Part shown: piece after piece, positions 8,482-17,793 of the stretch
Layout: the number at the start of each line of letters is the position of its first letter
Position numbering within the stretch: position 1 is the first letter of the stretch
NCBI GenBank assembly: GCA_030849065.1
Contig: JASAON010001532.1
Location: 6,236-48,412, forward strand
Origin: Jaenimonas drosophilae
Lineage: Eukaryota; Euglenozoa; Kinetoplastea; Trypanosomatida; Trypanosomatidae
DNA: 42,177 nt
Direction: 5' to 3'
Notes under the pieces: generated by a model
Database searches by the model: none
Told to the model about the DNA's origin: nothing
What the model saw: the letters and a program-made list of their open reading frames with translations, nothing else
Made by a program: the position numbers and the translations under genes

Positions 8482-9597
8482 ATGGCACATTCTCCCGTCC
8501 ATGATCAACTGAAGCGTATTGAGAAGGCGTTCTTCTATCAGCCAGGAAAGATGGCAGAGGTTCACTCCGTCTCATGCACGGTGTCTCCTTGTACCGATCA
8601 GCCAACTAGAAGGCGTCCTCTCTGTCTGGTCTCCGGAAATGGAAATCGCCCGCTGGCTGAGGCCGTTGCCTTGCTCCTGGGCGTTCGGACGCATGAGACA
8701 TCTGTCACGCAGTACGCCAGCGGAGAGGTGAATGTGCGAATCAACGAACCGGTGCTCGGGGCAGATGTGTACATCGTCCAGAGCACGACTGGAAATGAAG
8801 TTGTGGATATTAATACGGCCTTGATGGAGCTTCTCATTTTGATTCGGAAAATGCGTCTAAGCAACGCCCGCAGTATCACCGTCATCAGCCCCTTCTTCGG
8901 CTATGCCCGACAGGACAGGAAGACCGATCTTCGTGGTCCCATCTCTGCCTCTGCGGTGGCACGTATGATTGTTCAAATGGGGGCCGATCGTGTCACAACG
9001 TTGGACCTTCACTCCAACCAGATTCAAGGATTTTTTCAGAACGTTCCCCTGGACAACCTGTTAATGGCTCAGGAATTCGCACGTTACATTCAGGATCAAC
9101 CCTGGTTTCACCCCGACAAGGTCGTCATTGTCTCTCCAGATGCTGGTGGCGTGGAGCGTGCGCGCAAGCTGGCCGATATCTTGAGCGTTGGTCGCATTGT
9201 GACTATCGTCAAGCGCCGAATTGCCGCAGGGAAGGTGGAAACCATGCAAACTGTGGGCGAAGTTGCCGGCCTGCACTGTGTCATTGTGGATGATATGATT
9301 GACACTGGTGGTACACTCGTCAAGGCATGCGAGCTGCTCGTTCAGCTTGGCGCTGAAACCGTTTCAGCCTGCTGTACCCATGGAATTCTCACCGATCCCT
9401 GCTCCGAGCGCATCAATGGCTGCGACGCGTTGTCGGAGCTTGTGGTATCCGATTCCATCCCGCAGGAGCTGCATCAGAAGGCAATCAAAAAACTCAAGGT
9501 TCTCACGATTGCACCACTCATCGCCGTCGTCATTGACAAGTACGCTCATGAGCAGAGCGTGAGTTCTCTCTTTGTGCCCCCCACCACTTCCTCCTAG
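8482..9597 (+). CDS. PRPS: Ribose-phosphate pyrophosphokinase (PRPP synthase)
   Basis: A 371-residue enzyme that makes 5-phosphoribosyl 1-diphosphate from ribose 5-phosphate and ATP, feeding purine salvage and pyrimidine and NAD synthesis. Visible signatures are SGNGNRPLAEAVA with QYASGEVNVRI at the N-terminal side, FFGYARQDRK (the ATP-binding region), TLDLHSNQIQGFF, VSPDAGGVERARKLAD, and the PRPP-binding loop VIVDDMIDTGGTL at about residues 267-279. The fold is complete, with two phosphoribosyltransferase-like halves. It is about 50 residues longer than the human enzymes, the extra residues being mostly an N-terminal extension; an internal ATG at 8551 could give a shorter form. The C-terminus (TTSS) is not a clear PTS1 and I see no good PTS2, so glycosomal import is not supported by eye. 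The family identity is secure. Confidence 0.96.
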   Translation: MAHSPVHDQLKRIEKAFFYQPGKMAEVHSVSCTVSPCTDQPTRRRPLCLVSGNGNRPLAEAVALLLGVRTHETSVTQYASGEVNVRINEPVLGADVYIVQSTTGNEVVDINTALMELLILIRKMRLSNARSITVISPFFGYARQDRKTDLRGPISASAVARMIVQMGADRVTTLDLHSNQIQGFFQNVPLDNLLMAQEFARYIQDQPWFHPDKVVIVSPDAGGVERARKLADILSVGRIVTIVKRRIAAGKVETMQTVGEVAGLHCVIVDDMIDTGGTLVKACELLVQLGAETVSACCTHGILTDPCSERINGCDALSELVVSDSIPQELHQKAIKKLKVLTIAPLIAVVIDKYAHEQSVSSLFVPPTTSS

Positions 9598-10160
9598 GCA
9601 TACGTAGCAGTGACTCAGCAAATGAAGAAGTGGAGATGGCGCGTGGCTGGAAGGGTCCCACACATACGCACACTCGCATGCAGTGTTTGATCACGGCGTT
9701 GACTTGAGACCCCCCCCCCACCAGACTAAGCAGTCAGCTGCCATGACTAACCTTGTTTTTTCTCCTTGAAACCGTCGTTGAGCAGGCGGAAGCCATTTTT
9801 TGTTGCAACGGTAACAAAACAATAACAACATGGGGGAATTCTGTTTCTGTGACGCAACAATGCTAGCCGTGAAGAGTCAACTGTGGCCTCCTCCTGCATG
9901 ACAGGCTAAGGCTCAGTACCACGCGGATTCATCTGTGAAGCAAATGTCTCTTCTCCTCTTGTGTTGTGCCTCCGTTTTGCAAAGTGCCATTCGAACGTTA
10001 CCTTGCATCGTCAGAGCAGTCAGCAAGGACAGAAGAATCAACACTGCTGTCATTGAACCCCCAAGAGAATAGATAGCGTTAGAGCAACGCACACAACTCT
10101 CTGAAGCATAGATTGATAGTGTGATTGTACTTCATTCTCTCGCCTTTGCCCTCTTAGCAC
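9598..10160 (+). other. Long intergenic region
   Basis: 563 bases without a supported gene. It contains a poly-C run at about 9711-9719 and several T-rich tracts. The last tract ends in CTCTTAG, with AG at 10156-10157, just 3 bases before the ATG at 10161. No tRNA T-loop pattern or snoRNA box pair was convincing. Confidence 0.5.
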
Positions 10161-12374
10161 ATGTCAAAATCGGTTCTCCGTCTACGTGAATTGGATGCAC
10201 AATCCACTCAAGATGAGCCTCTTCTTGAGCTCTTCCAGCAGTCCCGGAAGTCTGTTCTTCGGGTGGCAACTTCCCCGCTGCAGCCCAATGACCTCATTGT
10301 GACAACAGAAAACGGCTTCATAGAGCTTGTCCATGTGTCCAGCGGAGAGTTCCGCCTCTTCATCACCCACCTTCAGTCCATGCCACTGAATGCAGCTATT
10401 CGATGCTTATCCCTGGCACCGTGCCTCACAATCTTAACGAAGCGATTACACGTGGTCTACTCCCTCTCCTACTCCAACGAGGTCCTCGTCACGGACATCA
10501 ATTCAGGTTCCGTCACGGTTCTCGCCGCCTTGTCCTCACGCCCAAGCACAGTGGACTGCGATGGGGACTACATAGCCTGCGGTGAAGGCTCTGGCCAGAT
10601 TTCAGTCTGGCGAGCCACCGCAGAAACTGGAGAGCCGCAGCCTCTGTGGACGGCCCCCATCTTCAACGATGTGGTGTCCTCTTTGCTCCTACTTCGAGAC
10701 CGTGTCATTTGCTGCTGCGCAGACTTCACCTGCTCGGTGGTACATGTGGATACGGGTGCCACTCTCTCGACTATCTCTCATGATCCAGACTACGTGGTTG
10801 CTGTTATGCCCATGACGCATCCAGTTGTCTGCCATGCCGTCCTGGGTGTGTGCCTTCGTCATAGTATTTGTGTGTACTCTGAGCAAGCCTCTGACACACG
10901 CACGGACGCTTCGCCTCCGGAGTGGAGGTACTGTGGATGCGAGCCATCGGAAGTGGAGGTCCGGGCGGCAACGTGCTTGGATGGGTATATGGCCGTGGGT
11001 ACCCTCTCTGGTGAAGTAGTGCTGTATCAGTGCGATGCCGTCTCCTACGATGTAACGGAGGTCGCACGCTTTGACGTTGGCTTTGGTGTGGTGCAGCTTC
11101 AGTTGTACCCAAACTCCACCTTGTTGGTGGTCACCAACGTTGGGGATGTGTGGAATTGGACGTTGGAGGAACTCTTAGCCGCTGCCAAGGGAGATGCTGC
11201 CGAGGAATCAAGCCATGTTGTGGAAGGGGTCAATGACATGACCAATCCTCTGTTCGAACCACCATGCCCGATTCCCTACGATGCCGACGCCGTGGATGCT
11301 GTCCACGCCAGTGAGGCAGAGGCTGATCCTCTTGACAAGCGCAGCATAGGCACCACTTCTGCCAGCGGCGCGCGCAACAAATCTAGCAACAGCAACTCCT
11401 CCCAAAGAGGTTCGGTGAACTCTAGCTACCGAGATGCAGAAGAAGTCGTGATCATTGATGTGAACTGCAGCGGGGAGGACGAGGATGAGAGTGTATCACC
11501 GATCCCCAATCCTTGCACAGGCTCACGTTCTGATGGGGTTGATGAAGAACCCAAGAAGCTTTCAGGCCTTCAACAGCAGACGGAGGAGGATGGAGCGTTG
11601 GCTGTCGCGGCCGTGGAACACGCACAGTCCAACGAGGGAGCGGATGCCCACCACTCGGCAGCCACTCTCGGGGAAGGGCCGTCCAGTGCCGGTCCCATGA
11701 CACTGGTAAAGCCATCGCCACAACAGGCACTGTTGGCGGAGGCCTGCGAGCTTCTCTCCAAGGAGTTGGGGCCTGTGGCTGAGATCGGAGGACTACGTCA
11801 GGGAAAGCGGCTGGATCCACGAAAGATTGAGGCTGTTCTGGAAAACTACTACCTACGTACCGGTGGCAACGTGGATGAAGAAGGTCCTCTGATGCCTGAA
11901 GAGCTGCACAGCACCAGGCTTCTTCGGGAGCAGCAGGTAGTCCTTGCAGAAGTGCCATTTGACTACGACGCGTTCGTTGCCGAACACCCCCTCGAAGCAG
12001 CCGCCTTGCCCTATCAACACCCAGTGGTGCTCCCGGCATACCGTCCGGAGAAGAACGTGTATCAGGGCATTTCGGCTCCCAACACACAACAACTGATGGG
12101 TTCGGAAGGGCCTCCTGACAGTGGAGACACCCTCCCCGTCGATCCGCTAATGGATGCCACATATCTCAAGTTCTCCAGGCGAAAGGACCCTGAGCTGGAG
12201 GAGGAACGTCGACGAGGTGGGCCAAACATTTGGGAGCACCCCTGCCGTCATCTTCTGTTTCCAACTTCGGATCCATCGAGTACGGTGCTCTTCACGGAGT
12301 ACCACATGAAGCCTGCCCCAGCAGGTGCGCTCATGCTTCCGATGCCGCTGCCGCCCACTTCGTCCGTTTTTTGA
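10161..12374 (+). CDS. Unidentified WD-repeat-like protein with acidic low-complexity middle
   Basis: A 737-residue protein I do not recognise. Residues 1 to about 340 read as degenerate WD40-type beta-propeller blades: DLIVTTENGFIELVHVSSGE, DYIACGEGSGQISVWRA, and YMAVGTLSGEVVLYQCD. About 340-520 is Ser/Asn/Glu/Asp-rich and probably disordered. The remaining 200 residues are more conserved-looking, with a Pro-rich segment around PYQHPVVLPAYRPE and NIWEHPCRHLLFPTSDP. A propeller followed by a structured tail suggests a scaffold protein. No catalytic motif is seen. The acceptor AG is only 3 bases from the ATG, so the leader of the mature mRNA would be almost entirely spliced leader. Confidence 0.6.
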   Translation: MSKSVLRLRELDAQSTQDEPLLELFQQSRKSVLRVATSPLQPNDLIVTTENGFIELVHVSSGEFRLFITHLQSMPLNAAIRCLSLAPCLTILTKRLHVVYSLSYSNEVLVTDINSGSVTVLAALSSRPSTVDCDGDYIACGEGSGQISVWRATAETGEPQPLWTAPIFNDVVSSLLLLRDRVICCCADFTCSVVHVDTGATLSTISHDPDYVVAVMPMTHPVVCHAVLGVCLRHSICVYSEQASDTRTDASPPEWRYCGCEPSEVEVRAATCLDGYMAVGTLSGEVVLYQCDAVSYDVTEVARFDVGFGVVQLQLYPNSTLLVVTNVGDVWNWTLEELLAAAKGDAAEESSHVVEGVNDMTNPLFEPPCPIPYDADAVDAVHASEAEADPLDKRSIGTTSASGARNKSSNSNSSQRGSVNSSYRDAEEVVIIDVNCSGEDEDESVSPIPNPCTGSRSDGVDEEPKKLSGLQQQTEEDGALAVAAVEHAQSNEGADAHHSAATLGEGPSSAGPMTLVKPSPQQALLAEACELLSKELGPVAEIGGLRQGKRLDPRKIEAVLENYYLRTGGNVDEEGPLMPEELHSTRLLREQQVVLAEVPFDYDAFVAEHPLEAAALPYQHPVVLPAYRPEKNVYQGISAPNTQQLMGSEGPPDSGDTLPVDPLMDATYLKFSRRKDPELEEERRRGGPNIWEHPCRHLLFPTSDPSSTVLFTEYHMKPAPAGALMLPMPLPPTSSVF

Positions 12375-12584
12375 AGAAACGAAACAAGAAAGAGGCATGA
12401 ATTGTCTTGTTCATAGATGCGTTACGCGCTCCTCACAAGTACTGTTTGACTGACGTGTTCTAAGTGGTTAAGAAAGTGGTGATGTCACGTGGTGTTACTC
12501 AAAATGTTGCTGCTTCATCTTCTTTTGCTGTTGTTGTCTGTGGATTGGTGCAGTGCAGAGATATTCACTTGTTTTCTCTCTAGC
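12375..12584 (+). other. Intergenic region with pyrimidine tract and splice acceptor at 12582-12583
   Basis: A long T/C/G-rich tract runs from about 12508 to 12580 and ends TTTTCTCTCTAG, with AG at 12582-12583. This is a textbook kinetoplastid acceptor one base before the ATG at 12585. The frame of the downstream gene happens to be open through the tract, creating a false Leu-rich N-terminus if the earlier ATG at 12504 were chosen. Confidence 0.65.
12582..12583 (+). promoter_or_regulatory. Trans-splice acceptor setting the start of the Sec3-like gene
   Basis: AG after TTTTCTCTCT, one base before the ATG at 12585. If used, the upstream in-frame ATG at 12504 is removed from the mRNA. Confidence 0.6.
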
Positions 12585-15500
12585 ATGCTCCGATTAGATG
12601 ACCTTCGACCCGCCATCGATGCCCTCTTTCGGCATCGCTTAGAAGAAGTCGTGGCGTGTGAAATGGTGACGGAGCTAGCGGCAAAGAAGACCTCGTCAAA
12701 GCCACGTCTGCTCATCCTGTGCCGCCCACCTCCCGGTGGCGTCCCGTCTTCCCGAGTGGCAGCCAGCGCCACTGCTGCCTCGCGAGCCGGCACGCTGAAC
12801 CTGCTAACCGTTGAAGGTACCAATCAAAAGCAGCAACTCAACATACGGCAGACCTTTCCCATGGACCGCTTTGTCCGTGTCTCTCACGACGGAAGTTTCG
12901 ACGCCGGATTGAACTTTGGCGCAAGTGGTGTGTTGAACGTCAGCTTTGAGTCGCACATTCAGAGGGAGATGTTTGTGGCGTCCATTGTTCGTCTGCAGCA
13001 CGCATGCAGTAGTAAATCACCCGCAGCGTCTCGGGAACCAGTGGTGGCGGTGATGCTGAACAACACGGGGGCAGATGATTCAAGTAGCTACTCCACTATC
13101 CGGAAGCTCCGTCAACAGCATCGTAGAGTGTGCTCCACGGAGGAGGAGCAACGCTTGCTACGGGAGATGGACGCTGGCTCCTTTGATGATCTCCGGCACC
13201 TCCATGCCACCCTGCTCGAGAGGCAGCGGAAGGAAGAACTGTCCTCGATGGATCTTCTTATTCGCTCATCCAAAGACTGGGAGGAAACACAAAAGGGTAT
13301 TCGCAGTTTGATTGCTGAGGTGGAAGTGGTGGAGGCTAGGATTGATGCCTACTCAACCCATCTTCTCTCCAAGCGTGGTGTCATTCAGTCAATTGAGCAC
13401 CAGAGTAACATGTTGCAGCGCAAGCAACAGAATCTGGAACAGCTCCACGAGGTCATGGAAAACCTGAAGCACCTCCTCAGCATCCCAGAAGAGACGGTCA
13501 AGCTCATCGCCAAGCTGCCCGACTCCTCCCGCCCTGAACAGGATTGCGTTCGGTTTTTCTCTGAGGGAAAGAATGCCGTGCGGCTGTCTGAAGCGATGCG
13601 CCACATGCATGCCGTCTTGCGGAACCCAACCATTCAGCATGACTACCCCATTCGTGCCGTGGCTGACCGACGTTTGTACTTTGAGAAACAGCAACTGTAC
13701 ATTGCACAGAAAGCGGTGAGCTATGTGCTGTCCGTCATTTCCACCTATGAAAGGAAGTACCTGGACGACCGGAGTCGTCTGAGCCGTGAGGGCTCCCTGG
13801 TGTGGGTCATGCACGATGAGCTCTTCATGAAGCTCACCGAGGTTGGGGACATTGTCAAGGCCATGGCACATATTGATGCTGCATTGCACACAAAGGTGCT
13901 GACCCAATACCGCACCTCCATGCGGCGGGTCTACGTCACCGAGGCACCACGTTTTCTCAAATACCTGCGCAAGTACTCATCGATTGTGGGTTCGTGGAAG
14001 GAGCCCTTCTTGATGGGGGTCAGTGAGAGCCAAAAGTCCGCCCTGACCGACCGGGTAGAGGCGGCAAGTGTGTCTCAGGCATCCCAGCAAGAGAGCCCCT
14101 ACGTCTCCACGGGAGCCGGTGCCAGCTCGTGGAATGCGGGCAGTGACATGGGCACCGATGCCCAATCGACGGGGGGCAAGAACGGCACGTCCCTCACCAT
14201 TTCTTTTCCATCATCGCAGCGTTTCCCCGATGTGGAGGTCTTCAGCAACCCATCGGTGCTCCGCGATCAAATGATGATCATGTCTGTGCATCGCTCGAGT
14301 GCTGGCGTTCTCAGCGCGTTGCAGGGTGGGCCGAAGGAATCCATTCGGCCACATCTTGCCTTCGCCATGGCCATCCAGTCGGTGCTGGTGGCGATGCTGA
14401 CCGAAGAACATATTCTCTCCTCTTGCTTCGACGTGTGCGATGGACGAGAGGCGCAGGAGGCGGGGGAGATGACGGGTGCCACGGCACCGCCAGGAGGGGG
14501 GCCACAAGCCGGCCCCTCCACCGTAGGGGCGGAGTTGGGGTCCATGGGGGAGCTGGATGATGCGGAGAGGGCTCGGCGAGCCATGGAGCAGCTGCAGCAA
14601 ACAAGACTTTTTCATGAATCCATGAGTGAGCTTTTTGGTGGCAGTACTGTTGCCTTTCCCCCGCTCCCACGTGCAGTTGGACGTACCACGGTTGGGGAAA
14701 ATGCCGCACTGCGCCAGGTTCTTCAGGAGCATTTCATGACGCAGGAGATGTGCTCCTTCACGTCCTTCTTGGCGGATAAGTGCGATCGGATGTACTTCTT
14801 CCCCATTCTCTGCATGCTGCGCGGCTATCAGCGTGGCGTTTCGGTGGTGTGCAAGAGCTCCTTCTGCCTCTCTGTGGTGAATGAGCTTGAGGGACTGGCC
14901 TCGCAGACCATCATGCGCTTTGCCGCCGAGCAAACAGAATCCATCGCTCAATGTGCCAAGAAGTTTCATGTCAAGCCCACCCCTCTCCTGCACTGCTTCT
15001 CTCGTATGCCATCCTTCTTTCTCAAGATGGAGTCCATGCACGATGCGCTGTCTCCTCTCATGTGCGACCGCACGGCGTACTGCTCTGTGGCACTGAGCAT
15101 CGTCAATCAGTCCTTTGAGGCACTGAACCAAATCACCTATGCCAAGCAGCAGGGGGAGATGGATGCCCTGGGTGAGTCCTCGGCGAGGAAGGCAGGGATG
15201 GCGGAGGAAGGAAGTGGCGGTGGGGACAAGGAGGCTAAGAAGCGTGGGTGCATTCAGCAGTACCGCCATCATTCCTACTTCTGCTCCTTTTGTGGCTCTC
15301 TGGCACCCAATAGCTACGCCGCAGGACTTCTGCGTGACCACTTTGAAACATCCAAGGTCAAGGTCGAGCGCTATGGAGAGATGTACGTCACGCAGGTGCT
15401 ACTCATTCCGGAGTTCCCCAAGTTTGGGGAATTTGTCGTGGCAGCGGAAAACCTGCCACCAGGATGTTCAGATGGTGAGCTCAGCTATCATCGCATCTTC

Positions 15501-15788
15501 TCCCCAGATGCCGTTCGGCAGGTGGTGGATGGTCTTGAGAAAGAACTCCGCTCCGGCATCCGCTCGACGGCTGAACGCATGAAGCGTCACCTGCTACGTG
15601 ACGTCTCGAGCAAGTGCAAGGATGAATCCTTCCATGAGTTGTTATATCAGCGCACATGGCAGCGCTTTGCCCGCCTCATACTGAGCAAGTTTCGGCTTCT
15701 CACTCGGTTGTTGGAGTCCCCATCTCACAAGCAGATTCAGCTGTCACTGAAGGTTGCGGATGTTGAGCGTCTCCTCACCGCCAACTAG
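12585..15788 (+). CDS. SEC3: Exocyst subunit Sec3/EXOC1-like
   Basis: A 1067-residue protein from this start. The N-terminal 150 residues resemble the Sec3 PH-like domain: a beta-rich segment with LLILCRPP and LNIRQTFPMDRFVRV, then a helix with ERE-like IQREMFVASIVRL. Next come heptad coiled coils (about residues 180-330) and a long all-helical body with an acidic Gly/Ala-rich insertion near 620-670. Order and length fit Sec3/EXOC1, which tethers secretory vesicles to the plasma membrane; in trypanosomatids these fuse at the flagellar pocket. The helical region after the coils (FEKQQLYIAQKAVSYVL and following) fits the EXOC1 rod. Family assignment is from domain order and patchy similarity, so another vesicle-tether subunit is possible. 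The open frame reaches back to 12489, but those residues translate the pyrimidine tract. Confidence 0.62.
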   Translation: MLRLDDLRPAIDALFRHRLEEVVACEMVTELAAKKTSSKPRLLILCRPPPGGVPSSRVAASATAASRAGTLNLLTVEGTNQKQQLNIRQTFPMDRFVRVSHDGSFDAGLNFGASGVLNVSFESHIQREMFVASIVRLQHACSSKSPAASREPVVAVMLNNTGADDSSSYSTIRKLRQQHRRVCSTEEEQRLLREMDAGSFDDLRHLHATLLERQRKEELSSMDLLIRSSKDWEETQKGIRSLIAEVEVVEARIDAYSTHLLSKRGVIQSIEHQSNMLQRKQQNLEQLHEVMENLKHLLSIPEETVKLIAKLPDSSRPEQDCVRFFSEGKNAVRLSEAMRHMHAVLRNPTIQHDYPIRAVADRRLYFEKQQLYIAQKAVSYVLSVISTYERKYLDDRSRLSREGSLVWVMHDELFMKLTEVGDIVKAMAHIDAALHTKVLTQYRTSMRRVYVTEAPRFLKYLRKYSSIVGSWKEPFLMGVSESQKSALTDRVEAASVSQASQQESPYVSTGAGASSWNAGSDMGTDAQSTGGKNGTSLTISFPSSQRFPDVEVFSNPSVLRDQMMIMSVHRSSAGVLSALQGGPKESIRPHLAFAMAIQSVLVAMLTEEHILSSCFDVCDGREAQEAGEMTGATAPPGGGPQAGPSTVGAELGSMGELDDAERARRAMEQLQQTRLFHESMSELFGGSTVAFPPLPRAVGRTTVGENAALRQVLQEHFMTQEMCSFTSFLADKCDRMYFFPILCMLRGYQRGVSVVCKSSFCLSVVNELEGLASQTIMRFAAEQTESIAQCAKKFHVKPTPLLHCFSRMPSFFLKMESMHDALSPLMCDRTAYCSVALSIVNQSFEALNQITYAKQQGEMDALGESSARKAGMAEEGSGGGDKEAKKRGCIQQYRHHSYFCSFCGSLAPNSYAAGLLRDHFETSKVKVERYGEMYVTQVLLIPEFPKFGEFVVAAENLPPGCSDGELSYHRIFSPDAVRQVVDGLEKELRSGIRSTAERMKRHLLRDVSSKCKDESFHELLYQRTWQRFARLILSKFRLLTRLLESPSHKQIQLSLKVADVERLLTAN

Positions 15789-16173
15789 TGGCAACGGAAG
15801 CTCGGTGTTGTTGCTCCCTCTTTTGTTTGCTATCCTGCACTCTGCGCTCAACGCTGAGGTACGCGCCATCACCAACTTGTGCCGTGGTGATAATGATCAT
15901 TCTGCCACTCACCACCTCACGTTACATCATTGTTTTTCATCATATGTTTCTTCCTTCTTTCTTTCATTCTCCACAACACCACACATCACGTCTCTCTAGT
16001 TCAAGCAGGGACAACAGAGGGAGCGGAGCACGCCTGGTCACCCCCGACGTTCCCGGAACCGAGAGATCCCTCTTCCTCCCCCCCCCCTCCCCGCGGCTCA
16101 TCTTCCATTTTTGGCCGGTTGGGGACCCACAGTGTAGCGCGCCATCCTTTTTTCACCACCACAGAACAACAGG
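15789..16173 (+). other. Intergenic pyrimidine-rich region
   Basis: 385 bases without a supported gene, unusually rich in T and C (about 15920-16000 and 16060-16095, the latter with C-runs). The acceptor for the next gene is probably AG at 16163-16164, after CACCACCAC, 9 bases before the ATG at 16174. Confidence 0.55.
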
Positions 16174-17322
16174 ATGGCACTCCGATGCTCTCTTCTGCGT
16201 AGCAATCTGAACATCCCAACGTCGCATCAGCTCTCTGATCAGGTTCTCATGAACCGGCTCAAGGACGGTTCAGGACGGGGCAAGTACTCCCTGCGGGTGT
16301 GGACGGCCACGCGCTTGCAATCGTGGATTGCCGTGGGTGGCATCCTGATTGGGGCGGCAATCTTCATTGGGCCCCTCTTGTGGGATGAGTGGAGTGAGTT
16401 GCTGGGCTACCGCTATGAGCCGATGGACCCTAGTCAGATGCCCCGTGTCTCTCCCGATTGGTGGGAGAATGAGTGGCGCATGATGAATCCCATTTGGCGT
16501 GCTGGGGAATCGATGCCCGACTTCTTCGTTGGGCCCTTCCGCTTTGTGAAGGAGCACACGGGCAGGGACCTCAGCTCCGCTGAGGCCTTTGACCACACCC
16601 GCCCCACCCCACATCCCTCCTCCAACCCCAACCGTCGTGGCTGGCTGCCGTGGGCACGTGGAAGCGGGGGCGGGGCCTCATCGACCAACAGCACAGCCAA
16701 GGTGGAGGCACCACGTGTGTTGGTGCCCCTGTGCGGGGATTCACCCATTGTTGGGACCATGACCCTTCGTGGCTTCGAGGTGGATGCCGTGGATTCCTCG
16801 AGAACGGCCATGCTGGCAGCGGTGGAGCGAACGGAGCGCATGCTCCCCGGCTCAGACCTCTATCATCTCGTACATTATCACATGACGAACTTCTTCGAGC
16901 CTGAGCTGTGGAAGGAGACGATCCCAGAGAAGTCGGTGGACGTTATCTATGAACGCCAGGGCATGACCTCCATCAACCGCGACCAGCGGCGAGACTACGC
17001 ACACCTCCTGAAGCGTGCGCTCCGGGATGATGGTGTAATGTACGTGGAGGGCATCTTTCGCACTGGCCGTGTGAAGGGCAACAAGGTACGCGGCCCGCCG
17101 TACTCACTCTCACGTAGGGAGCTGGAGCATCTCTTTCCAGAGTCTGAGGGCTACTTTGTTCGGTGTGAAGAAAAGACAGATGCCATGCGCCAACTTAGTC
17201 GGGAGAACCGCATCCTCCAGCGCGTTCCTCGTGAGTTGTACGTCACTCCGTTTCATTGTGTGGTGTTCAAGGAGCATGCGGTAGCGCTGGACCACCGCAA
17301 GAAGCCCCCGCTCTCCCTCTGA
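16174..17322 (+). CDS. Membrane-anchored TPMT-family SAM-dependent methyltransferase
   Basis: A 382-residue protein. A basic N-terminus is followed by one hydrophobic segment at about residues 51-70 (SWIAVGGILIGAAIFIGP), then a soluble domain. That domain carries the class I methyltransferase motif VLVPLCGDSPIVG near residue 185, then GFEVDAVDSS, an acidic turn that would hold the SAM ribose. The later motifs DVIYERQGMTSI, RRDYAHLLKRAL and GPPYSLSRRELEHLF match the thiopurine methyltransferase-like family, where they read DxIxDRxxLxAL and GPPFxVS. TPMT-type enzymes methylate small thiol or chalcogen compounds; the substrate here is unknown. The N-terminal anchor suggests a mitochondrial or other membrane location with the enzyme on one face. 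A disordered Pro/Gly/Ser linker lies at about 135-175. The start is the first ATG after the splice site. Confidence 0.72.
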   Translation: MALRCSLLRSNLNIPTSHQLSDQVLMNRLKDGSGRGKYSLRVWTATRLQSWIAVGGILIGAAIFIGPLLWDEWSELLGYRYEPMDPSQMPRVSPDWWENEWRMMNPIWRAGESMPDFFVGPFRFVKEHTGRDLSSAEAFDHTRPTPHPSSNPNRRGWLPWARGSGGGASSTNSTAKVEAPRVLVPLCGDSPIVGTMTLRGFEVDAVDSSRTAMLAAVERTERMLPGSDLYHLVHYHMTNFFEPELWKETIPEKSVDVIYERQGMTSINRDQRRDYAHLLKRALRDDGVMYVEGIFRTGRVKGNKVRGPPYSLSRRELEHLFPESEGYFVRCEEKTDAMRQLSRENRILQRVPRELYVTPFHCVVFKEHAVALDHRKKPPLSL

Positions 17323-17793
17323 GAGAGGCAACAAACACCATTCCACGCACGCACGCACACACACATGTGGAGGCAGGGGGGCAAAGAGTGAGTGCGTGAA
17401 GGATTGGTGGAAACGCGTGGCAATGGAAGTCAGAAATAGCATTCTGGAAGCCGCCACACACGCAAGCCTGCACACATCCCTGTATGTTGGTTGGTTGCTT
17501 GTTGGCGTGTGGCGATCACAGAGCAGAGTGTCAGAGCTCCCACTACCATTGGGTTGAGATGGCTGGTGTCTTGTTGCGTATGGCGAGAAACACACACCCT
17601 CACAGGTCTGCCATTAAGTCACAACTCGAGCTTAGCCTGGAATACTGTGGGCCATGTGCGTGTGCGTAGGCTATCTGGACTGCTAGAATATCTTGAGAAG
17701 AAAAAACTTCGTCACCTCTCCCTATTTTTTTTTTGGAACACGCGCACACACAGGTGCAGCTCCACATCCTTAGCTCATTGACACGAAGCTTGG
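17323..17793 (+). other. Intergenic region with CA repeat and poly-T tract
   Basis: 471 bases without a supported gene. It holds a short CA/CG repeat at about 17344-17366 and a T10 run at about 17725-17734. The first AG after that run is at 17752-17753, the likely acceptor for the gene at 17794; a second is at 17772-17773. Confidence 0.5.

Noticed and set aside
8482..8560. Possible glycosomal PTS2 signal at the start of PRPP synthase
   Set aside because: The RI...Q spacing does not meet the PTS2 pattern, and the C-terminus is not a PTS1.
9990..10015. TTCGAA-like stretch suggesting a tRNA T-loop
   Set aside because: No matching acceptor, D-arm or anticodon stem could be folded around it.
11452..12162. 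236-residue minus-strand open frame
   Set aside because: Antisense of the WD-like gene; Pro/Arg/Trp-rich and without domain features.
14211..15341. 376-residue open frame on the minus strand
   Set aside because: Lies wholly inside the Sec3-like gene; it arises from the codon pattern of the sense gene, is rich in His/Leu/Arg/Gly typical of antisense frames, and has no acceptor or domain.
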